From NCBI RefSeq assembly GCF_905220415.1, contig NC_059542.1, forward strand, positions 6,386,001-6,450,000: DNA of 64,000 nt. Reading direction: 5' to 3'. How positions within the stretch are numbered: position 1 is the first letter of the stretch; every line of letters begins with the position of its first letter. The notes beneath the pieces were generated by a model, which had not been told where the DNA came from, ran no database searches, and saw only the letters and a list, made by a program, of their open reading frames with translations. The stretch is from Colias croceus. Its lineage: Eukaryota > Arthropoda > Insecta > Lepidoptera > Pieridae. Made by a program: the position numbers and the translations under genes. Positions 13,799 to 26,640 of the stretch are shown here, in pieces.

Positions 13799-14841
13799 TT
13801 AGTTCCTGGCGACAGCGCTGGCGGAGGCGACGGGTGTGGGGGGAGCGTACTTGGCGATGTACTCAAGAGCACGGGCGATCTGGGCGGGCACTGGTGGGGG
13901 TTGGGGAATAGCGTTGCCCTGGAAACATATTACGAATTAGATATTATGATATTTAACCCTATCAACGATCTCAAGTATATATTGCTTTTGTCAGGGAAAA
14001 TTTTGATTGTTTACGTGCGTTTTAATGAAAATTTCACAGATGTATAATGATAAAATACTTACGCTTGGCTGGTAACCGTTCTCGTCGGCGACGTAGGTGA
14101 TGGAGATCACTTCACCCTCGGGGGAAGTCCAGGAGAAAGATCCTTGGGCGACATCAGGGACGACTGGGGGGTTACCACCGAAGTTGCGTGGGGTACCTTG
14201 GGCTTGAGCGGCGATACCGTTGTTGGTTTCGAAGCTGAAACATTCGTTACCAAATGAATATCAATAATCCACATTTAACACCAAAAGTAGTGGATGTTAG
14301 GTTGTATACTTACAAGTAGTTGTAGGCACCGTCTTCGTTGATTTCGTTTCCGTATCTGAGGGTCTCGGCGGAGCGGGCATCAGCGACAACCCTGGCGACG
14401 GGGACGACGGGGACGGGGGCGGGGACGACCACGGGGCTGGTAGCTGGGGCGCTGCTGACCTTAACGGCGGCGATGGCGGCGGGGGCTTCAGTCACAGTGA
14501 CGGCACGGACTGGGAAGGGGGTAGTGGATGCGAATTGCTTGAAGGGGGTGTAGTTTTGTTGGTACTGGTTGTTGTAACGGTTGTATTGGTTGTTGTAACG
14601 GTTGTTGTATTGGTTGTAGGGGTTGTAGGCGTTGTATTGGCCGTTGTACTTCTTGTATTGGCCGCTCTGGTCCTGTTGGCCGAAGTATTGGCCCTGGTTG
14701 AATTGGGCGTTGGCGACTGCCAAGACGCATGCTAATACGACCACCTGTGAATACATAATATTGGATTATTGAACACTATTTTTATTTAATTTTTATAATT
14801 AATATTTTCGCCAAATTATTTTTACTTACAGCGAATCTCAT
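13799..14841 (-). CDS. RR-1 cuticular protein, NQY-rich, four exons
   Basis: A secreted structural protein of the chitin-containing cuticle, predicted at 244 residues. Exons (minus strand): 14841-14830 (MRFA), 14744-14314, 14234-14063 and 13918-13799, ending TAA. All junctions are GT-AG and the exon sum (735 nt) keeps frame. Residues 1-18 or so form the signal peptide (cleavage near ANA-QF). About residues 20-65 are a low-complexity Y/N/Q tract with NNQYNRYNN-type repeats, then an A/P/V-rich spacer, then an RR-1 Rebers-Riddiford domain (GAYNYFFETNNGI ... GSFSWTSPEGEVISITYVAD ENGYQP), then a proline-rich tail with ARALEYIAKY. Codons are strongly GC-ending, unlike the gene at 27928-32182. A polyadenylation signal AATAAA lies at 13698-13693. 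The family binds chitin through the RR domain; the exact orthologue is not identified. Confidence 0.93.
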
Positions 14842-14910
14842 CTTGATTTTTTTAAGATTAGCCTAGCTTGGATGAACTAGTTTGAATGCGGGTAAAAAAT
14901 TCGCGCACGC

Positions 14911-14917
14911 TTTTATA
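14911..14917 (-). promoter_or_regulatory. TATA box of the RR-1 gene at 13799-14841
   Basis: TATAAAA within ATATAAAAGCG on the minus strand, about 70 bp upstream of the ATG at 14841. A start near 14885 would give a leader of about 45 nt. Confidence 0.75.
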
Positions 14918-15048
14918 TGGCTCAAGGAACCACCCACTTTAGGCGGCGAATTGCAATAATATTTAAATATTTGGTTGATAATGTGAGGATGTTTTTTTAT
15001 TATTAAATAACACTTGGTCTATCCGCTTTAGTCGTTGAATCGTATCGT

Positions 15049-15055
15049 AAGGTCA
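15049..15055 (+). promoter_or_regulatory. AAGGTCA motif (candidate FTZ-F1-type nuclear receptor site)
   Basis: AAGGTCA, preceded by CGT, lies about 130 bp upstream of the TATA box. It matches the core of the FTZ-F1 consensus YCAAGGYCR. The same 7-mer, in the same orientation relative to the gene, occurs upstream of two other cluster genes (32471 and 52417). Binding is inferred. Confidence 0.35.
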
Positions 15056-16138
15056 TTTTATGGGGTTAGTTGATCTAATTTACAAAATAATTGATCCTGT
15101 TTTAAATAATTGTAATGTATTGTTCTATATTTAAACTAAAAAAAGTCTAAGAAAATATGTATATGGTTATTTGGTAAAATAAATATAACTTAGTACTTAC
15201 TTTTAATTAAATTTAAATTTTTAATTGTCTGTGGTGCATCAGATTTGTAGAACAAATAAATATGCAAATCATGCTATTTTACGACTGTCATTAAAATAAT
15301 TAAATTCAAAATTATTAAATATTTATCGTTTAAATGGAAAAAGAAAGTACGTTCCTATTTGGTTTATTTTAATATATACTTTTTATTTCCTTCCTAATCA
15401 AAATATTAATACATAAATAATAGACCCATACTTCATATATTTAGGCCAGAAGGGAATAATTCCTCATTGAAAAACTTTGAAAAACTTTTTGAAAATGACG
15501 TGACCATTCAGCACATTTCTTAAAAGTAATATTATGTTTAGTAAATTGTTCATTTGAACCTAATAAAACATCCAAAAAATATAAGAGCTTTCAAAGCTTG
15601 AATAAAATGTAAGAGATGAAGCTAAATACTAACAAATTAATAACGACTAGAAGTATCGTATCGTATATCGTTTAATATATGACTCTTTTGTTCTAAATTC
15701 CCCAAACCTGTTTCTGAATATCTTCTTTATTTATTTCCTTTGCTCATTTTAATTCACATAGATGCACAATATCAATGTGCTCGATACTCTCTATCATATT
15801 AAAACTTAAAACTAAAACGTGGTTAGGTTGTTCCCAAATTGTATGTGAACAAATAATAAACAACCCAAATCTTCACACAAAATAATATATTAAAAACTCA
15901 AATAGCAATACAAAGCAAATAAAAGTCAGTTTTACAAATATTGAACCAAGCATACAAATATCTGTAGAATCTATTCATTGGTCCTTAAAATAAATATAAA
16001 ATAGGTACAAGAGTAAATTTTAAGTTAATATATTTACGTATATATATAAGAAACTTTTTTGTTGTTGTTAAATAATTTAATTATAGAAATCAACGAATAA
16101 ACTCATTCTTTGTTCTTTTCTTATAAAACTATAAAATA

Positions 16139-16296
16139 CTAGTGGTCCGCCCCAACTTCGCCCGTGGTACTTGTTTATATTCTCCATAAGAACCATCCTC
16201 ATACTTCTTATAAAAAAGAATTAAGGAAATCGGTTCAGCCGTTCTAGAGTTATGCGCTTACCAAAACATTTTCCAATTCATTTTTATATTAGAGAT
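16139..16296 (+). mobile_element. RTE-like retroposon tail, family C (copy 1)
   Basis: It starts CTAGTGGTCCGCCCC with CTTCGCCCGTGGTAC, continues AAGAACCATCCTC and GTTATGCGCTTACCAA, and ends in TTTTTATATTAGAGAT. Two further copies lie back to back at 27347-27641. The CTAG-CCCGCCCC-TTCGCCCG head and the TTATATTA(T)AGA tail are usual for RTE-like 3' fragments in Lepidoptera. Confidence 0.65.
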
Positions 16297-17549
16297 CATT
16301 TAAGTAAATGTTACATAAATATATGCATTATGCATTCTTTTCATACACTATGTTATTGCCTACATGTACATAGAGTAACATCGGAGGGATTATAATCAAA
16401 ACAAGTATAGGTCATTGTCATTTATGTATCATGTAAACGTTTTTGTTAAGGATAATAAACCACTAAAACCATGCTTTAGAAGCCTAGGGCTACTCACTAC
16501 GACTTGATATCTAACCTGAACATTATCAATCATTATTTATTATAGCGTTTTAAACAAAGCGGTTTTTATTGATCTTACTATACAACTTGAGATTATGGTA
16601 CATACTTCAATGAACTTATCTTGATATAATATATAGAGCTTGGAATATGGGTAGGAGAAATCATGAGATTGTACAGAATTAACAACAAAAAAAGATGCAA
16701 ATTTGAGATTTTTTCATTGTAAATAACGTTTTGTAGTGATTAAAGAAACAATCTTTATTGCGGGTCCACGTCAACACAGAGCGAGTAACCATATCAAGCA
16801 ATTTCTGCACACGGCTGCTCGATCTTTGTGGACCCTCGTATCGAAACCAATTAAAAGAACTTTTAATAGTTAGCTTGACTATTTCATCTTCGATATTTTC
16901 AGACAACACAAGAATTTGTATTGCTCTTTTTTGTATTGTATTTGTACATCTGACAATGTCCTTCATGGAACACTGAAACATATTCTGTTATTTCGTAGAG
17001 AAAAGTTAAATCAAAAGGTGCTAAATTATAATGTTAGTTGATATAAAATTACAATTTAGAATATACATAATATTTATCCGAATATCAATGCCAACGCCAC
17101 ATTATAGATTTATTTTAACATCAAAAACTCGATTTCTTAACTGAAGGTTATTTATTCATGCTCCAATTTTTAGTGGATCCTCTGATATATAACTTGAAGA
17201 ACCATTAAAACATAAGTTAGCGAATCCAAGGTATAAATTATGATTCTTGTTTTTGAAGACACGGAACCAATTTAAATTGACGTTATAAAACGCTTCATTT
17301 GTAAATTTTTAAGATAGGGTTTATAATAAATTTAAGACATAAGTTTATTATAATGATTATTTTAAAAGCGTTTATTATCTGCTTTCCATAAATAGGGATA
17401 GTAAAAATCCAAAGATAGATGAGACTTAAAACCAGGGTCCGTTTAACATAATAAATGTTGGGAATAAAATAGGGTAAAAAAGCTCTCACATACGTTGTCC
17501 AATATTTTTATTATTTATTATTATTATTATTTATTTATTTATTATTACA

Positions 17550-17640
17550 AAGAACATGTTACATGCGTTTTAGTAAGATATATAGGTACATAACAATTAT
17601 GTACCTATATATCTAACTGAAACGCATGTAACATGTTCTT
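17550..17640. repeat. 91-bp palindrome
   Basis: Arms 17550-17593 and 17597-17640 match at 42 of 44 positions around a 3-nt loop, starting AAGAACATGTTACATGCG. It directly follows a (TTA/TTTA)n tract. No target duplication is evident, so it may be a MITE or a snap-back product. Confidence 0.75.
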
Positions 17641-20600
17641 AATTTAAATATTTATACTTATTAGGGTGGAAATTGTCTATGGGGCCTGGAAGAAAATTAT
17701 TTTAAATGATGTAGATAGAAAATTTGGTTGAAAGTAAACTTTCCTTTACTTTCAAAAGAAATAGAACTGCATTGAAATATTTTCGAAAATTTACTTGGGG
17801 TTCGACACTTGTGGAACTAGATAAACAAGAAAATCAAATCGATACAAATAATGTTAAAAATAATTCGGTTAATTTCTCTTAAATATTTACTATTAGAGAG
17901 GAAATTTCAAGGAATTGATCGTTCATATTGTATCATCAACGACATGACATGAAGAATGTTACTTATATAACAATATTTAACTTAAAAAAAATTCATATAG
18001 AGACACCTCAGTCCGGGTACATTAATTAATTTATTTCAGAAATTACGGATCTTCTTAGATGTTTAAAACACTACTCCCAAAGAACACAGCCCTTATAACG
18101 CATTAAGACATTTGAATTCAATTTTGGGTAAGAACAACCGATATTGTTGCTAAATTAATGTAAATAGACTGACACTGATTATTTAAAATTAGTATATGTA
18201 TATGAAAAAAAATTGCTAATTTTAGTCAATAGTTTATAGTTCTACTAGAAGAAATGAATATCTATCCTTATATGATGGAAACTTTGATAACTTCTATAAG
18301 ATTCCACCTTAGTGAGAAAAGTTAACATTTTCAATCAAAATAATTTTTATTTTTACTTAGAGACCTTAAAATTAGCATAATTCTTCCATTTACAATATCA
18401 CAAAATTTTTAGATTTTAAAATATTTGATGCAATATTAAATATCCAATAATCGAGAAGTAAAGTTAATTTAATTTTATATTTATTTATTGTACTTTAAAT
18501 AATTGGATTACTAATAATTAGGTATGCTTTTTGTTGTTTTTATTTTTTATACATTACAGAATTTTCACGATTTCATTTTTATAATATTATGTTTGTTTGG
18601 ATATACATATATATCAGATATCGTAAATTTTTGTTCATATAAGGCATATATGATATATTCTGTTTTCATTTTCATGTTTTTAAAATGCAATGTAACTTAA
18701 ATATTTCGTCATGTAAATCTATACCATACATTTGACTATAAAGATAAGTATTTCTTTCGTTTAAGAAAACGAACTAATATATGATTCATCAAATATTATA
18801 ATTAGCTATCATCATTCTGCATCCGTTTCAATTCGTGATTTCATGTGATAATTTAAACGTTTTAATATACGGTGTATGTTCTTTTAAAAAATAAATAAAG
18901 AATGAATTTAATCTGTAACATATTATTATTATTAACACTGACTCGTTTGTTTGAAAAAATTGATAATTTCCACATAATTTCTTATGTATAAATTATCTTA
19001 TAAAATATCTAATTAGATAAATTTTGTGAGATTTAGGTATTGTCAGTCGGTCATGAACTGGCCGCTGTACATAAACCCAGCATCTTTAATATGCATAATG
19101 ATATTATTTTAATTTGATTTATGCACCTTTGTCACGCTATGAATAAAACTTTTCACACAGGCAATATCGTAACCAATGAGGTTAATCCCAGGTGCGATTA
19201 TTGCCAGTTGAAAATTTAACCAATACTTGCATGTCTTTATTACCATCAATACAGAGAAAAAACATATACAACACTAAACTAAATATGTACTGGAACAGAT
19301 TGGTACAAGTTCTTCGCTCGTCACTAAGCGGTGTTTAAGTGGGTCTTGAATGGTTTCAGGAAGAATATTCCATAGTTACGTGGTTTGAGTGAAACTGATA
19401 GGGTGAAAAGAGGTGCATAGGAGAAGGAGGTCCGAGAGACGAAGGGAAATGGAACAATGTGAGTTTAAATAATTGAACTCCTCTAAAAGCCATCTTAATG
19501 TTTAGGGTTAAAGAGCAAATAAACAACAACAGTTGAAAATAGCGATCCTCCTTTAACCATTTGCCAGTATCTTTAAAAAAAGTCAATAACCGTCGGCAAT
19601 ATGTTGCAAGAGCATTAGACTTTGTTGTAAACAACAAATATAGACATTGATTTAAACATTCATAATGTTTTTTTGTTCTTTCTCTATAGCGTTAACTGAT
19701 TAATGGATTCGGGAATATTTGTTAATTATAAGTAATCATAGCATAGGATTGACTTTTTATTTAAAAAATATGGCGCATATTTAAATGTTTTAAATGAAAG
19801 TATAGGTAAATGAAAGTATAGGGAAGCTTTGTGATTCAGGAATTCTGGTTATTAATGAGGTTAGCTTGATTATGTAATAAACATTTGCATGCATAACATG
19901 GAGAAAGAATAAACCAGGTCTTCACGAAGGTAACGATTGATTTATTAAGCTACCCTGCCTGAGTTAGCGTAACTCATAGCACGCATAATATTATGTAAAT
20001 AACAAAATAAGCTTAGGTACTATACTTTAGATTTCAAAATAGTACGTTAAAGTTTATTTCTACATTTTTCTTCAGTTTTCTACATTACATTCATAATACG
20101 TACTTCTATATAGCGCGTTTGCTCAAGTTAGTTATCTAGCGCGTTGAAAACTAGAACAGAACAACAAATTTATGTACTGTCTGCATGAATGTACTTAGCT
20201 TTCAGGTTAAGAATATGTTTTTAAATGAAATAAATTGATTATTGTAAATTGGATTGGTCTTTAATTTTCTAGCATTACAGAGTCAAATTTTAAAGTTCGA
20301 CCCGAGTGAATCTACGGGTGGAAGTACGAGATAAGTAATAATTTATTAAATATCAACAATAATATACCAACAAAAGTCTCATGAATTTAATTTAGGTACA
20401 TGCAAATTTGATGACAAAAGTAACTAATACAAAAAAAATATATGATGATCTACCTGATGGAGACCCATATATGTATGTTTGTAACATATTCAAAAAAACA
20501 AGATGTGATATAATATAATTTATTCCTCATAGTTTTATCGCTCGTAAATTCCACCTTAAACTATGAAAGCAAGGTATTTATAAACAAGACAAATAAACAT

Positions 20601-20990
20601 AATATTATTTTATGTAATATCGTCCAATTAATTCACACCTTATATTCGCGTTATTTACAATTATAAATTTGCCATTTGAATGCTAATTCTTTCATTTTAC
20701 TTATATGTACAACTATTGTACGGTGCATAAATTTAAAAGGTGTGTGTGTAAAACTCAGCGTGACTTAAGTAATTTAAAAAATATAGTTTTTATAACTTTT
20801 ATAAAACACTAATAATTAATAATGTTATGATAATCGTTATTTTAATTGGCTATTTAATGATGGAAAATTGAAATAAAACTAGCTGAGTAACAATTTATAT
20901 TTTATTAAATACATTGAGATATATTAATACTCTTTTCAAAGGTACATATAGCATTTTCGTCTTGTTTTTATTTAGAATAAATAAATTATC

Positions 20991-23900
20991 CTAAGGCAAA
21001 TGTCTGCCTGAGGGGTGGAATCCGTTTTCGTCAGCGGTATAATCAACTCGGTATGTTAGTCCATTGTCGCCTACGTATTCATAGAAGCCATTTACTTTGG
21101 GTACTCCATTTGAATCGAATCTAGCGACCTCGTCAACAGATATACCATTCTCTGTTTGGTAATTGTAACGATATCCATTTTCGAAATCATCTCTCTGCTG
21201 GTTAAGGATCCTGGAATTTACTGCACCGAGGTATTTACCGTTAGCATAAGAAGGTGCATATTTGACGTAAGGCTCAAAAGGCACAACGAAGCGTGTTACG
21301 GGAACTACGGGTGCCTGAGTAGTGGCATAAACTGGAGTTGGGGAGGTTCTAGAATGAAAAAGAACTTCATCTGATTATGCATACTCAATACTCATATTAC
21401 TTTCAAATGATACGCCTTATGGGAAATATAAATAAATATTTACGTCTATTTCTTTGCTAATTCTCCATTAAAGGCGACACATAATAATTATATAATATGT
21501 AGCATAGTATAATAGCGTGAATATAAATGGAATAAATAAGTGTAAATTTAAATATTTGAATTTTATTGCTCACCTATAAGCAAAAGGCGCCACCAATTCC
21601 TGGTTCAGACTTATAAATTTGTTATAAAGCTGGTTGGTTGGTTTCTGGCTGGCTCGGTTTTGAATATTGATCCCCTTCAAGTTATTATTATATTTTCCGT
21701 GGTACTGGCCATCATCCGTATGTACATATTTGCTCCCTGTCTGGTAGTATTCGGGATGGTATTTACCGTCGTCGTAGTTGACCGCGAATGTGCCGCTTAG
21801 AACAGCTGTAAAAATAATTGCCTGCAAACATTCAAACATTATTATTTGGTTGGCTTGATTGGTAGTGGCTCTGCATTTCAAGCCAGAGGTCGTAGGTTCG
21901 ATTCCCACCTGGGACAAATATTCATGTGATGAACATAGATGTTTGCTCTGTATCTATATAAGAATTCATTTAAAATTATAAATTATAATTATATTTAAAA
22001 TTATAATGTATTAACCATCTGGTTTCCATAACACAAGTAAAAGCTTAGTATGGGATCAGATCGTGGCGTGTGTGAAAATTGTCCTGAAATATTTCTCTAT
22101 TGTGGTTACTTTTATATTTGCTCACCTAATAGTTAACTCTAATTATAGAATGATAGATTTCTATGTAAAAGATCTGTCATAACTTTAAGTATCAAAAAAA
22201 AAGATGTTATATGTAGGTATATGCAATAATTTTAATTTTGCATACGTGTTGATTTATAGATAAAGCCTTCAAAGAAAATCCAGGTGCAAGTATGTATTAA
22301 CTAGTAACAATAATAGACTGATACTGAAGTAAGCAGCAAAGCAAAGAAGAAGCAAATCATATTTCGCTAGCTGCTCCAAATAAAGAAATTAAAAAGTGTT
22401 TTGTTTTTATTTACTGGATTTATTAAGGTATACGGGGTTTATGAGGATTTGTAAAATTCTGTAACAATATAATATTTTTCCTTATCTGTATTCTTCTAGT
22501 TCTCAATTAATCTTATTATCTTTAAGAACTTAATACCTAAACTTAGCAAGAAAGAGCCCTTGTAATCTAAAGTTCAAATTAAATTGGTTATTACAAATTT
22601 ATAAGTAAAGAAAATGGAAAAATCAATACAGTGCGAGTTGGCCTTGCAATTCTGAGGGTTCCAATTTATTTATTTCTCTAAACGATTTTTAATAGCAATA
22701 TTATGTTTCAAAATATTTAAGAATATATATTATTATTATATAATATATATTATTGTTAAATATCTCTATGTATTTTTATTTGAACTAGAAAACAAAATTG
22801 CCATAATTTGAAAATAGATGTCGCTTATGCAATAATGAGCAAAAGTTAGAATAAAATCAAACTTTTTTGTATATTTTGTTGTTATAGCTTACAATACGAA
22901 TAAAAAACCTATTTTATTAAATTTTACCAATAAAAATTCAAGCTATTACTCCTGTTGGTCTTAGCGTGATGATGATAGCCTTATGAATGTGCTATCTAAC
23001 ACCGAAAGAATTTTTCAAATCAGACCAGTAGTTTCTAAGATTAGCGCGTTCAAACAAACAAAATCTTCAGCTTTATAATATTAGTATAGATTAGTAGTAG
23101 TATAGATGAGGAATTTTAAAAGTATAAATTGGAAGGCAGGATTCGAACCCGCGTCTTGAACCACAATCTGTGGGGGTCACTATACCCTGTACAAGTTAGC
23201 TTGATATTTTTGACAGAATTTCTTATCGACATAATAGTTCAGGATACATCGCCCATTTTTGCAAGTGACTACTATCAAGCTGATTTTCCGTTTGTGCTTT
23301 ATTTTGATGAGACACCGAATAATTTCGTGTACGAAACTCTCGATTGTGGTAGCTATAAAATTTTTTGATTTGATGGTTCTCAAATAATTATTACGCAATT
23401 GGTAGGACAATATGTCTGTTGAATTATATAAACATTAACTAAGTGAAAACAAAAAAATCAGCTTGTTAGTAATCATTTATGATGACCTCGTTATCGATAC
23501 ACTTTGGAAAGGGGGACTCTTTGAACAAACCATAGATTTTGTAGGACAAATATTTTTTCGAATAATTTAGGTAATTATCTTGAGATTGAACAAAAAAAAA
23601 TTCAGTTAGTACTAAATATTTGAGAACCATCAAATCAAAATTTTTTATCCTTGTTATCTCTGTTAGCTACCACAATCGAGACTTTCTTACACGAAATTAT
23701 TGGGCGTCTCATCAAAATAAAGCTACAAACGGAAAATTAGCTTGATAGTAGTCACTTGCAAAAATGGGCGATGTATCCTGAACTATAACTTTGAAATCAC
23801 GAACATATACTTTTCTTAATTTAATGATTTTAATAGTTGTAAAAATATGAAAAAACACAAAAGTCCATAAAGATTCAATCAAGTTTTTCCGAAAAATAAA

Positions 23901-24247
23901 AATAAATTATTGCTTCCAATTAAAATTGAAATGGGAACACTGAACATACTAGACATTGTACTGCTTGCATATACCTAGTTATTTACATCGGTCGAATGGA
24001 TGGGTCAGGAATAACAGGCAGTAACAAATATCGAAAATAAAAAACAGTTTTACTTTAAAATGTTCTTTTTTTTACTCCTGCGTATTTTCTGTTTCCCATC
24101 ACTAGACCTTTACTCAAAAAGATCAATCTAACATATACAGGGTATAGTGACTGATTATTTTCTATTATTCAAGAAATAAAAAATAAAATAAAATAAATTT
24201 CTCAATAATTTATGTTCATTCAGCTAACTTACCACAAAAGACTTCAT
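20991..24247 (-). CDS. RR-1 cuticular protein with YDDGKY-type N-terminus, three exons
   Basis: A predicted secreted cuticle protein of 206 residues. Exons: 24247-24233 (MKSFV, phase 0), 21821-21574 and 21348-20991, ending TAG; the sum of 621 nt keeps frame. The signal peptide (MKSFV + AIIFTAVLSGTFA) is split by a 2.4-kb intron. Mature repeats YDDGKYHPEYY, DDGQYHGKY resemble the LCP-30-like family, then a T/P/V-rich linker leads to an RR-1 domain: GYRYNYQTENGISVDEVARF, then NGFYEYVGDNGLTYRVDYTA and DENGFHPSGRHLP. Compared with the LCP-30-like genes it lacks the collagen-like GDRGD exon. Intron 1 carries two tRNA-derived fragments, a retroposon tail and a long inverted repeat. AATAAA lies 19 bp after the stop. 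Codons are AT-rich. Confidence 0.93.
21849..21925 (+). mobile_element. tRNA-derived SINE fragment in intron 1
   Basis: It shows a D-arm-like TTGATTGGTAGTGGCTCT and a B box GGTTCGATTCCC at about 21893-21904 with spacing like a tRNA, followed by GGGACAAATATTCATGTG. The same layout (B box, then CAGGGCAAATATTTGTGTGG) appears in the fuller SINE at 54585-54830. No acceptor stem pairs, so it is not a tRNA gene. Confidence 0.6.
22941..23094 (-). mobile_element. Non-LTR retroposon tail, family A (copy 2)
   Basis: A reverse-strand copy of the family at 11727. It runs CTCCTGTTGGTCTTAGCG to CTTTATAATATTAGTATAGA on the plus strand. The GC-rich end is lost. It lies inside intron 1 of the RR-1 gene in the same orientation as the gene. 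Confidence 0.65.
23125..23180 (-). mobile_element. tRNA-derived fragment (B-box side)
   Basis: On the minus strand a T-arm-like GCGGGTTCGAATCCTGC is followed by CTTCCAA. The 5' half does not fold as a tRNA, so a truncated SINE is the likely source. Confidence 0.45.
23234..23787. repeat. Long inverted repeat inside intron 1 (probable MITE or foldback)
   Basis: The left arm at about 23234-23392 and right arm at about 23616-23787 are reverse complements over about 160 bp with a few mismatches and one indel near CTACCACAATCGAGA. The inner edges read GGTTCTCAAATA and TATTTGAGAACC and the outer edges TAGTTCAGGATACATC. Farther out, TCACTATACCCTGTA (23177-23191) and TACAGGGTATAGTGA (24137-24151) form a second inverted pair. 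No target duplication is clear. Confidence 0.7.
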
Positions 24248-24310
24248 GATGCTGGATACTTGCGACCAGGATCAAAAGAACAATGGTAGCAAATAGATCG
24301 ATCGTTTCGG

Positions 24311-24317
24311 TTTTATA
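24311..24317 (-). promoter_or_regulatory. TATA box of the RR-1 gene at 20991-24247
   Basis: TATAAAA (in TGTATAAAACCG) on the minus strand, 64 bp upstream of the ATG at 24247. The expected start is near 24285. Confidence 0.75.
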
Positions 24318-25019
24318 CAATCGTAGGAGTCAAAATGGAGTATTTATTAGAAGATCAAATGTTCCATATATGTAGAAAAAGTAATTTACATCTTCTTTTT
24401 AGTAAAGTTGACATTGGATGAGTCGTACTTATTTAGATCGATGTTGTGTTGCATAACCAAATGTCGATCAATGGGTAAAAAATAATATTTAATACATAAG
24501 TTTCCTTTTATTATACATGACATTCATATTCTATTCTGTTTTCTAACCTATTCACATTATAGTCAATGCGAAAGTGTATTCTGGTTTCACTGTTCTATAC
24601 GAATCCTGTAAACTAATTTTCTGCTTTAGTGAAGAATTTTAGGTTTATTTTACTCAACTATAATACTACAAAGTTTTGTTATTAAGCACGTATTTTACTT
24701 GTGGTATTAAATATATGGACTAATATATAAGCTTAACTTCTAAATAAATATGCCATTGTAAAAACCTAATTTTCGATAAACTCTAGCGCTTAAGTACTAA
24801 GACTATATTTTATATGAATTTAAAACTATATTACAAGCATTATAAGTATTCTTAGTGTAACATGGATTATTATCGATCGATCGCTACTTAGCGATAAGGC
24901 CACCGTTTGTATATACTTTCCTCTTATATGTTCTTTATGTGTCTCTATTTCGTTTGTGTTTGCAATAATGAATTAAATAAGATGGATTTCAAGTCATTGT
25001 TTAAATAATTATATTTATA

Positions 25020-25331
25020 ACTAGCTTCCGCTCGCGACTCCGTCCGCGCGGAAATATTAAGAAAAATAAAGATTTTTTTCCTACGTATTTTCCGGGATAA
25101 AAAGTATCCTATTATATGCCCAGGATAATAAGGTATAATTATACCAAGTTTCATCGAAATCGAACCGTTAGTTTTCACGTGATGCCTTCACATACAGACA
25201 GACAGACAGACAAAATTTTTTTTAATCACATATTTGGGTTTGGTATCGATCCAGTAACACCCCCTGCTATTTATTTTTTTCAATATTTTCAATGTACAGA
25301 ATTGACCCTTCTACAGATTTATTATATGTAG
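25020..25331 (+). mobile_element. RTE-like retroposon tail, family B (copy 1)
   Basis: It begins CTAGCTTCCGCTCGCGACTC, includes CCGGGATAAAAAGTATCCTA, TATACCAAGTTTCATCGAAA and a CAGA repeat (25196-25211), and ends after CACCCCCTGCTATTTATT and CCCTTCTACAGATTTATTAT. A second copy at 42409-42718 is nearly identical. The head and the ACAGACAGACAG run are usual for lepidopteran RTE 3' ends. Confidence 0.7.
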
Positions 25332-26357
25332 GTACCTATAGATTTGGCTCCGGCGATCGGTAGTTTTGCATATTTAAAGAGTAAGAAATCGTTTAAAGAT
25401 ATGAAGATGTTAAGTCCAGTTAGGGTTAAATTTTTCGACAAGTTTTGGATCCCTGAGGGTTCCGTTAAGACCTTACCCTAAAATTGTAGAACTAAGAAGC
25501 CTTTAAACATTTTAAAAGAAAATGAAAAAAGGATTTATACTAATAAGAGTGTCTAAAAGCTTATATAGGAACAATTCAAAATAATTAAATATAGTATCTA
25601 ATAAATTTTGGATACCTTTTTATTTGTATCACCAGAACACAATTTCATTTATGTATATTATATCTATATTATATATTATCTGAAATAGGAGATTTATCAA
25701 TCTAATAAATATTCTTATTCACTTTCCATATTTGGTAGCCACAGCTATTGTTCGTCAAATCTTTTCACTTAAAGGTTATTATAGAGATACAAATAGAATG
25801 TTTTCTTATCTATGTCATAAATTTAAATACAGTAAAGTGGTATATTATATTGATGTATTTATAATTTAGATTTTTTGAATATATGTGTCATTGTGATGTG
25901 TCCAGTGTCAGATGTTGCAGTGTAGTGGTCGGTTTTTATAGTTTGTTTCATTATTGAGAGAGTATATTTCGTCCAGAAACGACGACGCGAGACGATATTT
26001 ACCATTTTATTGCAACTTCTTAATTAATTAATTAATTTTTTTTTTCGTTTCCTCTTTATTTAAAACCAACTTTAAAAAATGAGTAGGTTTTCAATTCAAC
26101 CGCATATATTTATTTCAAGTATCTGTCACCATTAATAAATTTTTTGATGCTTTTAAATGTAATTTACGTAACGTCATAAGTGTATAACTGTAATAGTGTA
26201 AGTTATGCTTCCAACATTTGGAACCACGATTTATTTTCTTGTGTTCATTTTCGTGTTTCAATTTAAATAAGTATTTCGACTAGTAAAGTACTTTAAACCA
26301 TATTTAAACTTATGTTATAATAGGTTTTGTGTATTCATGTGGTTGTTTAGAAATATT

Positions 26358-26640
26358 TTTTTTTTTATTGGTTATAGGGAAGCGCTTGACCACAATCTCG
26401 CCTGATGTTAAGCTGAGATGTGGTCTAAGATGGAGCGCGCTTCCCTAGAAGGTACCTGTTCACTCGACTACGCTTGAAGACCCCCATATTGTACTCGTCG
26501 GGGAACACAGACTCAGGAAGCATGTTCCAGTCCCTCGCGGTTCGGATAAAGAATGTGGAACCGAACCGCTTAGTCCGGGTACATGGAACGTCCACCATAT
26601 GGCGATGCCTAGAATCTGTGCGCCTCGACGATCGATGGAA
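26358..26640 (-). pseudogene. Decayed 3' end of a LINE (CR1/Jockey-type) ORF2
   Basis: On the minus strand one frame reads HRHMVDVPCTRTKRFGSTFF, IRTARDWNMLPESVFPDEYN, MGVFKR before a frame disturbance and VNRYLLGKRAPS. The W-N-x-LP-x-x-VFP and N-x-GVFKRRV pattern is the known C-terminal signature of Jockey/CR1-clade reverse transcriptases. Only the last 70 or so codons are left, frameshifted and without the catalytic domain. A short related fragment is visible near 59395-59425. Confidence 0.65.

Larger units (their letters stand above)
14920..20960. other. Gene-free intergenic stretch
   Basis: About 6 kb of AT-rich DNA between two cuticle genes. It contains a retroposon tail (16139-16296), a palindrome (17550-17640) with (TTA/TTTA)n DNA before it, and a moderately GC-rich block at 19240-19640 that may be a decayed dispersed repeat. 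The open frames at 16679-16981 and 19356-19637 resemble no protein I recognise. Confidence 0.55.

Noticed and set aside
14338..14735. Plus-strand and alternative-frame ORFs rich in V, A or P/Q/R
   Set aside because: They are shadows of exon 2 of the RR-1 gene on the minus strand.
16679..16981. A 100-codon minus-strand open frame with a plausible acceptor before it
   Set aside because: The protein resembles nothing I know, has no conserved motif, and the opposite strand is also open; evidence is too thin for a gene.
19356..19637. A 93-codon minus-strand open frame
   Set aside because: The surrounding 19240-19640 block looks like a decayed dispersed repeat; no protein family is recognised.
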